Source: an uncultured Erythrobacter sp. (GTDB lineage: Bacteria > Pseudomonadota > Alphaproteobacteria > Sphingomonadales > Sphingomonadaceae). Taken from it: a stretch of 13,662 nt of DNA. The notes beneath the pieces were generated by a model. The model saw nothing but the letters and a program-made list of their open reading frames with translations. It was not told the origin of the DNA and ran no database searches. Every line of letters begins with the position of its first letter. The first letter of the stretch is position 1. The position numbers were made by a program, and so were the translations under genes. Location of the stretch: the NCBI GenBank assembly GCA_947258465.1, contig CAMYIQ010000186.1, positions 1 to 13,662 of the forward strand. The letters are read 5' to 3'. Positions 1 to 7,567 of the stretch are shown in pieces.

Positions 1-2
1 AG

Positions 3-254
3 TTCTTCCGCTACAGTGCTATCCTGATTGCGATACTTGCGGTCATTCTCGCGGGCAAGGGCGTGGGCGCTTTCCAGGAGGCCGGAGTTCTTACCGCCAC
101 TTTCATTGCCGGCTTGCCGCGCCTCGCCGAACTCGGCTTCTTCCCGACTGTCGAGACAATAGTCGCGCAGTTGCTCACGCTGCTGGCTCTGATTGTCGGA
201 TTTCGCGTAAACCGGGCTTTTTCCAATCCGCCACCGGCAAACGTTACGGGATAA
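3..254 (+). CDS. FTR1-family high-affinity iron permease, C-terminal end (5' truncated by window edge)
   Basis: This is the last 83 residues of a membrane protein whose start lies outside the window; the frame is open from base 3 to the TAA at 252-254. The visible part has two hydrophobic segments: one at the very beginning (YSAILIAILAVILAGKGVGA, followed by FQEAG) and one near the end (roughly residues 52-70, AQLLTLLALIVGF). The pattern of a helix ending in GKGVGAFQEAG, then a loop with a GFFPTVET stretch, then a final helix preceded by AQLL, is what I expect at the C-terminus of FTR1/EfeU-type iron permeases, which move iron across the inner membrane. The diagnostic REXXE motifs would lie upstream and cannot be seen. 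A GTG at 63 is in frame but is only an internal codon. No clear terminator follows. Confidence 0.7.
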   Translation, partial: FFRYSAILIAILAVILAGKGVGAFQEAGVLTATFIAGLPRLAELGFFPTVETIVAQLLTLLALIVGFRVNRAFSNPPPANVTG

Positions 255-377
255 GTGGTCCCGGCTACGCAGTCTCCTCGATCCGGCCACAGGGCGGGCG
301 TGCGAAGGACTATCCCACGCTTAAAGGCAACCATAGAGTACGGCCAAAAAGAACCCTGCAGGTCTGTAATACCTCGC
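255..377. other. Intergenic region between iron permease and exporter operon
   Basis: This stretch separates the FTR1 gene from the operator. I see no stem-loop terminator, no small gene with a ribosome binding site and no strong promoter, only a -10-like TGTAAT at 365-370. The minus-strand frame covering it lacks any family-like motif and continues into the permease gene as an antisense shadow. Confidence 0.4.
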
Positions 378-395
378 TGACTGATGCGTCAGTCA
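378..395. promoter_or_regulatory. Inverted-repeat operator, probable TetR-family binding site
   Basis: The 18 bases TGACTGATGCGTCAGTCA form a perfect 7-base inverted repeat (TGACTGA / TCAGTCA) around a 4-base centre. It lies 15 bases before the preferred start of the TetR gene and overlaps an alternative upstream ATG at 384. A weak -10-like TGTAAT/TAATAC lies just upstream at 365-372, without a convincing -35. TetR-family repressors typically bind such palindromes, so autorepression of the operon is the natural inference. A site between a promoter and the ribosome binding site would block transcription. Confidence 0.7.
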
Positions 396-399
396 CACC

Positions 400-405
400 G
401 AGGTG
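400..405 (+). promoter_or_regulatory. Ribosome binding site deciding the TetR start
   Basis: GAGGTG sits 5 bases before the ATG at 411. The upstream in-frame ATG at 384 has no Shine-Dalgarno-like sequence and lies inside the operator palindrome, so translation should begin at 411. Confidence 0.65.
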
Positions 406-410
406 TTCAA

Positions 411-1028
411 ATGACCGATGACATCGCCAGAAAATTGAAAGCTGCCGCGGCCCGGCTTTTCACTCAGCACGGATATACGGCAACCCGCGTCGCGGACATC
501 GTCGCGAATGCGGGCGTAGCGCAGGGGACCTTTTACCTGCATTTTGAAAACAAGCCGTCGCTGTTTGTCGCGCTTATCGATGAATTCTTTGCAGGACTGA
601 TTGAGGAGACCATTGCCCGCCATCCCGCCAAGCGGCTGCAAACTGGAGAGCAGCTATCAGCCGAGGTTGAGGAGATCTGGATGACCATCATTCGGTATGG
701 CCGCAAGCATGATATTCTGACCAGGCTGGTCTTGCGTGAGGGCCATGCGCTTCCGCCCGAGCAGCGCGCTCATATCAATCGACATTTCGAGCAAGGCGCT
801 GACGCGCTCGCGCGGTATCTCGAAGATGCCCAACAGCTCGGCCTGGTGAAAAATCTCCCGGCGCGACTCATTGCTTGGGTTCTTGTCGGAATGATCGAGC
901 GGGCAATGCACTACGCCGTTTTTGTCGCGCCGAACGCACCGAGCGTGTCGCTGGCAGGGCATTGCACCGAGTTCGAACTCCTGGGCCTGCTGGAACCTAG
1001 TGATGCTAGGACCGGAGGCGAATCATGA
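411..1028 (+). CDS. TetR/AcrR-family transcriptional repressor of the adjacent ABC exporter (CecR-like)
   Basis: The protein has 205 residues from the ATG at 411. The N-terminal TetR DNA-binding domain is clear: a helix with AAARLFTQHGYTATRV (about residues 12-27), then a helix-turn-helix ending in GVAQGTFYLHFENK (about 35-48), the usual TetR signature. The rest is a helical ligand-binding and dimerisation domain, which defines neither ligand nor subfamily by itself. The last codon and stop overlap the next gene's ATG (ATGA at 1025-1028), so it is translationally coupled to the membrane fusion protein gene. With the operator at 378-395 just upstream, it very probably represses its own operon. 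In E. coli the same order (cecR, ybhG, ybhF, ybhS, ybhR) places a TetR-family regulator before this exporter, so orthology to CecR is likely but unproven. Confidence 0.85.
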   Translation: MTDDIARKLKAAAARLFTQHGYTATRVADIVANAGVAQGTFYLHFENKPSLFVALIDEFFAGLIEETIARHPAKRLQTGEQLSAEVEEIWMTIIRYGRKHDILTRLVLREGHALPPEQRAHINRHFEQGADALARYLEDAQQLGLVKNLPARLIAWVLVGMIERAMHYAVFVAPNAPSVSLAGHCTEFELLGLLEPSDARTGGES

Positions 1029-2029
1029 GATCCAGACAGAAGGTCTACATCGGCATTGGCCTGCTCGTATTGCTAGCCGCTTCGGCAGCGACAATCTGGC
1101 TGATGCAGCCTGATCGGCATGAGCGAGAAGGTCATCTGGTACTCAATGGAAATGTCGATATTCGTCAGGTCAATCTGGCGTTCAAGGTTCCAGGCAGGAT
1201 CGACCGATTGGCGGTCGATGAGGGAGATAGGATTGAAGGTGGCGATCTTTTGGCCTCGCTTGAACCTCAGGATTACAAGAACGAGATCGCGCTTGCCGAA
1301 GCGCGTGCCAGCCAACGCTCCGCAGCGCTCGCCGCTCTCGAATCGGGCAGCAGGCCGGAGGAGATCGAGCGGGCGAGAGCGCGGGTTGCAGAAGCGGAGT
1401 CCGCGCTGAGCGTTGCCCAGGCAACCCTGGACAGGGTCGAACACCTCGCCGAACGCGGGTTTGCCGCACGGCAGACCCAGGACGAGGCGCGGTCACAGCG
1501 CGATCGCGCGGCCGCTCAGCGGCAGGCGGCGCTCGAAGAACTCTCGCTTGTCCGCGAGGGACCCCGACGCGAAGAAATCCGGCAAGGACGCGCGGCGCTT
1601 GGAGCCGAGCGAGCTGCCGCTGCGCTCGCCCGGCAACGCCTAGTAGACGCGAACCTTTACGCGCCCGCTGACGGGATCATCCTGACGCGCGCACGCGAGG
1701 TTGGGGCCATCGTGGGGCCGGGCGAAACCGTATTCACACTCGCGCACACCTCGCCCATGTGGATCCGGGCCTATATCGAGGAACCCGACCTCGAGCGCGT
1801 CGAGATCGGTATCCCCGCGACAGTGTTGACCGAGGCTGGCCGCGAATTTCCCGGCCGCATTGCCTACATCTCACCGACAGCCGAGTTCACACCCAAGTCC
1901 GTTGAGACCCGCGAACAGCGCACCAGCCTTGTCTACCGGGTGCGTGTGCGTACCGAAGATCAAGACGGAATCCTGAAGCAGGGCATGCCGGTCTCCGTGA
2001 TCGTCCGTCCCGTCGCCCCCGGGCGTTGA
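1025..2029 (+). CDS. ybhG: HlyD-family membrane fusion protein of an ABC exporter (YbhG-like)
   Basis: At 334 residues it matches the length of E. coli YbhG. It starts with one membrane anchor (about residues 7-27) and the rest should be periplasmic. A first lipoyl-like half follows (VNLAFKVPGRID, about 49-60), then a long coiled coil rich in Ala, Arg and Glu (about 85-205). The second lipoyl half (APADGIILTRAREVGAIVGPG, about 213-233) and a beta-barrel domain come next. The stretch EFTPKSVETREQRTSLVYRV (about 287-306) is characteristic of the YbhG/YhiI branch. In such systems this protein links the inner-membrane transporter to the outer membrane. It overlaps the repressor gene by four bases and ends three bases before the ATPase gene. 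The transported substrate cannot be read from the sequence. Confidence 0.9.
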   Translation: MRSRQKVYIGIGLLVLLAASAATIWLMQPDRHEREGHLVLNGNVDIRQVNLAFKVPGRIDRLAVDEGDRIEGGDLLASLEPQDYKNEIALAEARASQRSAALAALESGSRPEEIERARARVAEAESALSVAQATLDRVEHLAERGFAARQTQDEARSQRDRAAAQRQAALEELSLVREGPRREEIRQGRAALGAERAAAALARQRLVDANLYAPADGIILTRAREVGAIVGPGETVFTLAHTSPMWIRAYIEEPDLERVEIGIPATVLTEAGREFPGRIAYISPTAEFTPKSVETREQRTSLVYRVRVRTEDQDGILKQGMPVSVIVRPVAPGR

Positions 2030-2032
2030 CGG

Positions 2033-3757
2033 GTGGTGGCTCTGGTAACCATCGAAGGCCTGACCAAACGGTTCCCCAAGCAAGCCGAACCGGCATTGCG
2101 CAGTGTGAGCACACAGATCAGATCGGGCCACATCGTCGGGCTGGTGGGGCCCGATGGCTCGGGGAAGACAACCTTCTTGCGCCTGATCGCCGGACTGCTG
2201 CGCGCCGATGAAGGCGGGATCGACGTGGGAGGTTTCGATCCCGTCGCCAACGCGAAGGAGGTGCGCGCGCGCATTGCCTATATGCCGCAACGTTTCGGCC
2301 TCTACGAGGATCTGAGCGTGGAGGAAAATCTCAATCTCTACGCAGATCTGCGCGGACTGGTTGGATCAGCGCGCAAGGCGACATTCGAGCGGCTTCTCGA
2401 TTTTACCGGCCTAGCGCCATTTACCGGCAGACTGGCAGGCGCCTTGTCGGGCGGCATGAAGCAAAAGCTCGGGCTCGCCTGCGCTCTCGTTGTGACACCT
2501 GAACTCCTGTTGCTGGACGAGCCAAGCGTCGGCGTAGACCCTATTTCGCGGCGCGAACTCTGGCGAATGGTAAGCCGACTGACCGATGAAGGGATCACGG
2601 TCGTTTGGGCAACCGCCTACCTCGATGAGGCCGAGAAATGCGAGACTGTGCTCGTGTTGAGCGAGGGCGATCTCATCTTCGACGGTCGGCCGGCCGATCT
2701 GGCCGCGCGTGTCGATGGCCGGGTGTTTATGATCGAGGGCATCGAGGGCGATCGGCGCTACGTTTTGAATAAGGCTCGCCAACACGAGGCTGTGATGGAT
2801 GGAACAATCCAGGCCAGCGACGTCAGGCTGTTGCTCAACGAGAATGCGCATGCCCCCTCACTGGCTTCGATTGGCGCGGGGGATGAAGCTCGGCTGCAAC
2901 CTGTCGCGCCGCGTTTCGAGGATGCGTTCATCGATCTCATCGGCGGCGGGTTTCGCGCCGAATCGCCTTTCGCGGGTGGATCGGAGCGCAGCCACGATAT
3001 AGCGATTGCCGTAGAGGCGCGCGGACTAACGCGGATGTTCGGCTCCTTCACTGCGGCTTCCGAAATCAGTTTCGATGTGCGTCGAGGTGAAGTGTTTGGG
3101 CTTATCGGACCCAATGGCGCGGGCAAGTCGACTACATTCAAAATGCTCTCCGGCCTTCTCAAGCCGACCAGCGGTGAGGCTCGTATTGCCGGTGTCGATT
3201 TGCGTACTGCCGCGAGCGAGGCACGGGCTCGTCTCGGATACATGGCGCAAAAATTTTCGCTGTATGGCGATCTCAGCACGATGCAGAATCTGCGGTTCTT
3301 CGCACGTGTTTACGGCCTTACCGGAGCGCGGCAGCGTACCATGATTGCGCGTATGATCGAAAGCTTTGCCCTCACGGACAAGCTCGATGAGAATTCCGGT
3401 CAGCTCCCGCTTGGGTTCAAGCAGCGTCTGTCACTCGCCTGCGCCGTCATGCACGAGCCTGACGTCCTTTTTCTCGACGAGCCGACCTCGGGTGTCGATC
3501 CGCGTACGCGCCGTGAATTCTGGGCCCATATCAACGCAATGGTCACGAACGGCGTAACCGTCATCGTGACGACACATTTTCTCGACGAAGCGGAGTATTG
3601 CGACCGCGCTGCGCTCATATATCGCGGGCAGATGATCGCTTTGGGAACTCCCGCCGAACTCAAGGCGCAGGCGGCCTCCTCGACCATGCCCAACCCGACC
3701 TTTGAGGATGCATTCATCGCTCTCGTCGAAGAGAACGAAGCGGTAAACGCGCCATGA
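2033..3757 (+). CDS. ybhF: ABC transporter ATPase with two fused nucleotide-binding domains (YbhF-like)
   Basis: The 574 residues hold two ABC ATPase domains in tandem, as in YbhF. Domain 1: Walker A GPDGSGKT (39-46), Q-loop Gln 86, signature LSGGM (138-142), Walker B LLLLDEP (158-164). Domain 2: Walker A GPNGAGKST (359-367), Q-loop Gln 406, signature-equivalent LPLGF (458-462), Walker B VLFLDEP (478-484), H-loop His 515 in TTHFLDEA. In domain 1 the H-loop His is replaced by Ala 195 (ATAYLDEA), and in domain 2 the signature is degenerate; these belong to the same composite ATP site. The start is GTG at 2033, with a second GTG directly after it; no strong ribosome binding site is visible, so coupling to the upstream gene is likely. 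The last codons overlap the next gene by four bases (ATGA at 3754). It powers the two permeases that follow. Confidence 0.93.
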   Translation: MVALVTIEGLTKRFPKQAEPALRSVSTQIRSGHIVGLVGPDGSGKTTFLRLIAGLLRADEGGIDVGGFDPVANAKEVRARIAYMPQRFGLYEDLSVEENLNLYADLRGLVGSARKATFERLLDFTGLAPFTGRLAGALSGGMKQKLGLACALVVTPELLLLDEPSVGVDPISRRELWRMVSRLTDEGITVVWATAYLDEAEKCETVLVLSEGDLIFDGRPADLAARVDGRVFMIEGIEGDRRYVLNKARQHEAVMDGTIQASDVRLLLNENAHAPSLASIGAGDEARLQPVAPRFEDAFIDLIGGGFRAESPFAGGSERSHDIAIAVEARGLTRMFGSFTAASEISFDVRRGEVFGLIGPNGAGKSTTFKMLSGLLKPTSGEARIAGVDLRTAASEARARLGYMAQKFSLYGDLSTMQNLRFFARVYGLTGARQRTMIARMIESFALTDKLDENSGQLPLGFKQRLSLACAVMHEPDVLFLDEPTSGVDPRTRREFWAHINAMVTNGVTVIVTTHFLDEAEYCDRAALIYRGQMIALGTPAELKAQAASSTMPNPTFEDAFIALVEENEAVNAP

Positions 3758-4872
3758 GGTTTTCGCGTTTCGCAGCGATCATGCGCAAAGAAACCCGGCA
3801 GGCTATTCGGGACCCGAGCACACTCATGATTGCCGGCCTATTGCCAATCATGCTGATCTTCCTGTTCGGTTATGCGGTTTCGTTCGACCCCCGGCAGTTC
3901 TCGGTCGGCGTTGTGGTCGAACAGCCGACCGGAGAGACGGAGAGCTTTGTCGCGTCGCTGCGCAACACGCGCTATTTCGAGATTGAAACAGCGCCTGTGC
4001 GAAAGGACTTCGAAACCCTCATGGCCGCGGGCGAGCTCGATGCGATCATCATCCTGCCACAGGATTTCAGCGCAATTGCGCTCCGCGGAGAGGCGGCGCC
4101 GATCCAGATCCTGGTCGATGGGGGTGATCCAAACACGGCCGGACTGGTTGGCTCCTATATTGAATTGCTCGTTATCAATTGGCTCGAGCAGGAATGGCTC
4201 GATCGCGGGCAACCGCCGCTCGCGCCTCTCGTCTCGATTGAGCCGCGTGTCTGGTTTAACGCCGAGATTTCGAGCCGCAACTATCTGGTCCCCGGCTCGG
4301 TGGCGATCATTCTCACCATAATCGGCGCCTTGCTCACAGCGCTTGTGGTTGCCCGCGAATGGGAGCGCGGCACTATGGAAGCGCTCCTTGCGACCCCTGT
4401 CGCTCCGCTCGAACTGCTGCTGGGCAAGCTTGTGCCCTATTTCGTGCTGGGCCTCGGCTCGTTCATGCTGTCCGTGTTTGTGGCCGTGGCGTTTTTTGGT
4501 GTTCCCTTCCGCGGATCGTTTCTCGCGCTCTCGCTCGCAGCCGCACTCTTCATGCTGTGCTCGCTGGGCCAAGGACTGCTCATTTCGACGCTCACCCGCA
4601 ACCAGCTCGTGGCAGCGCAGGTCGCGGTGATGCTTGCCTTTTTGCCCGCGTTCTACTTTTCCAATTTCGTCTTTGAGCTCGACAGCATGCCACTGGCGCT
4701 CCAGCTTTTCAGCTACGCGATCCCGGCGCGCTTTTTCGTCTCGACTCTGCAGACGCAGTTTCTTGCCGGCAATGTCTGGTCGGTTCTGCTGCCCGATCTC
4801 GCTGCCCTTGCCATCTTCGCGATTGTGATCTTCGCGATCTGCGCTCTGTTCACACGCACCCGGCTCGACTGA
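3754..4872 (+). CDS. ybhS: ABC-2 type exporter permease, first subunit (YbhS-like)
   Basis: This 372-residue inner-membrane protein has the ABC-2 permease layout. A cytoplasmic N-terminus with KETRQAIRDPSTL is followed by a first helix (about 24-43) and a large periplasmic domain (about 45-175). Five further hydrophobic segments lie near 180-200, 226-250, 257-278, 285-305 and 343-365. The short helix-loop EWERGTMEALLATPV (about 202-216) is the typical cytoplasmic ABC-2 coupling element. Its start overlaps the ATPase stop (ATGA), and it ends four bases before the second permease gene. With that partner it should form the heterodimeric channel driven by the double ATPase. E. coli YbhS has about the same length. 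Reported roles of the E. coli system include cation and drug export; the substrate here is unknown. Confidence 0.9.
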   Translation: MRFSRFAAIMRKETRQAIRDPSTLMIAGLLPIMLIFLFGYAVSFDPRQFSVGVVVEQPTGETESFVASLRNTRYFEIETAPVRKDFETLMAAGELDAIIILPQDFSAIALRGEAAPIQILVDGGDPNTAGLVGSYIELLVINWLEQEWLDRGQPPLAPLVSIEPRVWFNAEISSRNYLVPGSVAIILTIIGALLTALVVAREWERGTMEALLATPVAPLELLLGKLVPYFVLGLGSFMLSVFVAVAFFGVPFRGSFLALSLAAALFMLCSLGQGLLISTLTRNQLVAAQVAVMLAFLPAFYFSNFVFELDSMPLALQLFSYAIPARFFVSTLQTQFLAGNVWSVLLPDLAALAIFAIVIFAICALFTRTRLD

Positions 4873-4876
4873 GACC

Positions 4877-5983
4877 ATGTGGCAACGCATCTACGCCTTG
4901 ATCGTGAAGGAGCTTCTGGCAAGCGCGCGCGATCCGCAAACCCGTTGGGTGGTGCTGTTTTCGCCGCCCTTTCTGCTCCTCATCTACGCCTTTGCAATTA
5001 CGCAGGAAGTATCGGACGTCACCCTGGCGGTCTACAACCAGGACCACGGCAATGCCTCGGTCGAGCTTATCAGCCGCTTCGAGGGTGCCGAAGTATTCGA
5101 TCAGATTATCCATTTGCGAGCAGGCGCGGATATCGCGCCGACAATCGACGCACGCCGTGCGACGCTGGTCATGCGCGTTGGCGAAGACTTCTCGCGGCGA
5201 CTCGAGCGCGGCGAAAGCGCCGAGGTTCAGCTAATCCTCGATGGCCGCAGATCCAACACCGCTCAGATCCTGCTGGGATACAGCAGCCGGATCGTCGAAA
5301 CCTATAATCAGGAGCGGCTCGATCGACTGCGCGCGACGGCACCTGTGCGTCTTGTCCAAAGGACCTGGTTCAATCCCAATCTCGAGCCGCTCTGGTCCGC
5401 AGTGCCCGCGCTCTTTGCCGTCCTCGTAGCCGTGGTCGGTTTCATGGTGTCCGCGCTGTCGATCGCCCGCGAGCGCGAGCTCGGTACCTTCGAGCAATTG
5501 CTGGTGTCGCCGCTGCGCCCCTTCGAGATCCTGATCGGCAAAAGCGTGCCGGCTCTCCTGATTGCGCTGACGAGCGCAAGTGCGATGCTGGTTCTGGGGA
5601 TGCTGTTTCTCAACGTACCGATCCGCGGTTCTCTCGCCCTGCTTTTCTTCGGAATGGTTGTCTATCTCGCTGCAATAGTCGGTATCGGCCTGTTTATCTC
5701 ATCGCTCGCGAAGACCCAGCAGCAGGCGATTATCGGGCTGTTCATGTATATGGTCCCGGCCGTGCTTATTTCGGGCTATGCCACGCCGGTAGAAAACATG
5801 CCCGACTGGTTGCAGGGCCTTGCCGCCGCCACGCCGATCACCCACTTCATAGTCATCAGCAAAGCGGTGTATCTTCGTGAAGCGCCACTCTGGCTCTATT
5901 TCTCCCACATCTGGCCCATGGCGCTTATCGCTGCCGCGAGCCTGCTGGCGGCGACTTGGTTGTTCCGCCGCCGAACGGGTTAA
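4877..5983 (+). CDS. ybhR: ABC-2 type exporter permease, second subunit (YbhR-like)
   Basis: The protein has 368 residues and the same topology as the preceding permease: a first helix (about 24-43), a periplasmic domain (about 45-172), then a helix bundle from about 174 to 363. The ABC-2 coupling motif is RERELGTFEQLLVSPLRPFE (about 198-217). The stretch YMVPAVLISGYATPVENMP (291-309) is a usual conserved segment of this family, where the last periplasmic loop begins. It starts four bases after the first permease gene and closes the operon. Only six bases separate its stop from the stop of the convergent PPK2 gene, and I see no intrinsic terminator there, so read-through antisense to PPK2 is possible. 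Confidence 0.9.
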   Translation: MWQRIYALIVKELLASARDPQTRWVVLFSPPFLLLIYAFAITQEVSDVTLAVYNQDHGNASVELISRFEGAEVFDQIIHLRAGADIAPTIDARRATLVMRVGEDFSRRLERGESAEVQLILDGRRSNTAQILLGYSSRIVETYNQERLDRLRATAPVRLVQRTWFNPNLEPLWSAVPALFAVLVAVVGFMVSALSIARERELGTFEQLLVSPLRPFEILIGKSVPALLIALTSASAMLVLGMLFLNVPIRGSLALLFFGMVVYLAAIVGIGLFISSLAKTQQQAIIGLFMYMVPAVLISGYATPVENMPDWLQGLAAATPITHFIVISKAVYLREAPLWLYFSHIWPMALIAAASLLAATWLFRRRTG

Positions 5984-5989
5984 ACAGTT

Positions 5990-6766
5990 TCACGGGGCCA
6001 AGCCACCAATCCCGACTTCGGCAATCGGCAGGATGACCGAAGGGTCGGGACGCGCGAGGCGTTGATCAACCGCCTGGCACGCGATGGATTGCAGCATGTG
6101 CCGGATGATGTTGAGGCGTGCGGCGCGTTTGTCGTTGGCGCGCACTGCAATCCACGGGGCATAGGCAAAATCTGTGCGTGTCAGCATTTCGTCCCGGGCG
6201 GTGGAATAATCGTTCCACTTCTCGAGCGCCACTGCGTCGATGGGGCTGATCTTCCACTGCTTGAGCGGATCAGTGCGCCGCGCTTCGAGGCGCTTGGCCT
6301 GCTCTTTTCTATCGATGTCGAGATAATATTTGAGAAGCGTAGTCCCGTCGCGCGCCAGCATCTCTTCGAATTGCGCAACATCGGCGAAGAAGTCGACAAC
6401 TTCCTCCTTGCCGGCAAATCCCATCACCCGCTCGACGCCCGCCCGGTTGTACCAGGAGCGGTTGAACAGAGCGATCTCCTCATCGGCGGGCAGCTGTTCG
6501 CTATAGCGGCGAAAATACCAGCTGCGCGCGTCGCGATCGGAAGGTTTTCCCAAAGCGACGACCCGCGTCTCGCGCGGGCTCATGTGTTCGCGCACACGCT
6601 TGATCACACCGTCCTTTCCGGCCGCATCCCTCCCCTCGAATATGATCAGAACACGCTCGCCATGGGCGATGACCTGGCGTTGTATCTTGACCAGTTCGAT
6701 CTGCAGCGCGCGCAATTGTTGCTTGTATTCGCTTTTGGATATTTTCTTCTTAGTCGAACTGGACAT
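5990..6766 (-). CDS. ppk2: Polyphosphate kinase 2 (polyphosphate:NDP phosphotransferase, class I type)
   Basis: From the ATG at 6766 the protein has 258 residues, a single-domain PPK2. The P-loop is GRDAAGKDG (45-53) in the context IIFEGRDAAGKDGVIKR. The lid module FNRSWYNRAGVERVMGF (101-117) carries the conserved Arg residues that hold polyphosphate, and WKISPID (171-177) with EKWNDYSTARDEML (182-195) completes the usual PPK2 core. PPK2 enzymes transfer phosphate between polyphosphate and nucleotides in the cytoplasm, usually favouring synthesis of GDP or ADP to the triphosphate. I chose 6766 because GGAGAG precedes it by 4 bases and the first residues (MSSSTKKK) suit the family; a 16-codon longer reading frame exists. 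It is divergent from the sigma factor gene and convergent with the exporter operon. Class I versus II substrate preference is inferred only from the single-domain form. Confidence 0.92.
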   Translation of the reverse strand: MSSSTKKKISKSEYKQQLRALQIELVKIQRQVIAHGERVLIIFEGRDAAGKDGVIKRVREHMSPRETRVVALGKPSDRDARSWYFRRYSEQLPADEEIALFNRSWYNRAGVERVMGFAGKEEVVDFFADVAQFEEMLARDGTTLLKYYLDIDRKEQAKRLEARRTDPLKQWKISPIDAVALEKWNDYSTARDEMLTRTDFAYAPWIAVRANDKRAARLNIIRHMLQSIACQAVDQRLARPDPSVILPIAEVGIGGLAP

Positions 6767-6770
6767 GTTG

Positions 6771-6776
6771 CTCTCC
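6771..6776 (-). promoter_or_regulatory. Ribosome binding site for PPK2
   Basis: Read on the minus strand this is GGAGAG, four bases before the ATG at 6766. It supports this start over the longer in-frame alternative beginning at 6814. Confidence 0.6.
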
Positions 6777-6850
6777 GGCTCTTTAGCTGCGATAACAGGA
6801 CAAACCCCGAACATGTCGCGACGATACTACCGCCTGCGACCGTTTTGCGG

Positions 6851-6867
6851 GAAGGGACGGGCCCTTC
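6851..6867. repeat. Inverted repeat in the ppk2/sigma divergent spacer
   Basis: GAAGGG and CCCTTC form a perfect 6-base inverted repeat separated by five bases (ACGGG). It sits 36 bases before the preferred sigma factor start, in the only intergenic region between that gene and ppk2 (6767-6902). It could be an operator or a hairpin in the sigma leader. No convincing -35/-10 pair was found on either strand of the spacer, so its role is undefined. Confidence 0.4.
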
Positions 6868-6902
6868 TCCGGTATTGGGGCACTGGCGTTTTGGGGTTTT
6901 CC

Positions 6903-7532
6903 ATGGTTGGAATTGAAGCCGATAAAGCTGACAGGTCCGAGGAGGCGTTGCGACCGATGGATGAAGCAGTGCGCCGGGCGCTGGTGGATAGCCACGAAGA
7001 TATGCTGCGCTTCCTCATCGGCCGCATGCGGGGGCGCCAGGAGGCGGAGGAAGTTCTCCAGCGTTTCATGCTTCGTGCGATCGAGCGGGCTGGGGACCTG
7101 CGGGATGTGGGTTCGGTCAAGGGATGGCTCTCCCGAGTGCTGGCGACGACAATTGCCGACTTTTACCGACAGGCTGCGCGCGGCCGTAAACACGAAACCG
7201 CCATTGATCCTCAGGAACTCGCCGAACTCGCAGAAGCAGAAGTCATTTCTGACGCGGAGATGGAGGCTGCCGTATGCAACTGTCTCTATCGCCTCCTGCC
7301 AACGCTCAGGCCGGACTATGCCGAAGTCATCTGGCGCGCTGATTTGCTCGAGGAGCCGCGTGAAAGCATCGCCAGCGCCCTTGATACGAGTGTCAACAAT
7401 ATCAACGTGCGTCTTCATCGTGCGCGCGGCGCGCTTCGCACGCGCCTGCTCCAGATGTGCCGCACCTGTGTCATTCACGGTTTCCTCGATTGCGAATGCC
7501 AGCATGAGAAGGAGCAAGCACACGCGCCGTAG
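6903..7532 (+). CDS. ECF-type RNA polymerase sigma factor with Cys/His-rich C-terminal tail
   Basis: The 209-residue protein has the two domains of a group 4 sigma factor. Region 2 spans about residues 28-97, including the AEEVLQRFMLRA and VKGWLSRVLATTIADFYR stretches that contact core polymerase and the -10 element. Region 4 spans about 123-185, with a helix-turn-helix in EEPRESIASALDTSVNNINV and the recognition helix NVRLHRARGALRTRL. After region 4 comes a tail with Cys 186, Cys 189, His 192, Cys 197 and Cys 199, a plausible metal or redox site. There is no anti-sigma gene on either side. The start at 6903 has a weak GGGG six bases upstream; an alternative ATG at 6957 follows an AGGAGG at longer spacing and would give 191 residues. 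The longer upstream open frame overlaps ppk2 and is not credible. Confidence 0.82.
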   Translation: MVGIEADKADRSEEALRPMDEAVRRALVDSHEDMLRFLIGRMRGRQEAEEVLQRFMLRAIERAGDLRDVGSVKGWLSRVLATTIADFYRQAARGRKHETAIDPQELAELAEAEVISDAEMEAAVCNCLYRLLPTLRPDYAEVIWRADLLEEPRESIASALDTSVNNINVRLHRARGALRTRLLQMCRTCVIHGFLDCECQHEKEQAHAP

Positions 7533-7567
7533 GCGCAGACTGTCGGGGCCGCACTATCTGGGCGATG

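Noticed and set aside
11..334. 107-codon minus-strand open frame at the left edge
   Set aside because: It runs antisense through the FTR1 gene end and has no motif or start signal.
3838..4890. 350-codon open frame on the minus strand
   Set aside because: It is antisense to the first ABC-2 permease. Its translation is a charged, low-complexity string rich in Arg, Glu, His and Gln with no family motif, as expected from the complement of a GC-rich membrane-protein gene.
5984..5989. Possible bidirectional terminator between the exporter operon and ppk2
   Set aside because: Only six bases separate the stops and the nearby AAACAGTTT is too short and lacks a GC-rich stem with a T-run.
6582..6902. 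Upstream extension of the sigma factor frame
   Set aside because: The extension overlaps ppk2 antisense and its translation resembles no sigma region; the protein makes sense from 6903 or 6957.
6062..6916. 284-codon plus-strand open frame
   Set aside because: It is antisense to ppk2, whose motifs are unambiguous, and has no ribosome binding site or recognisable domain.
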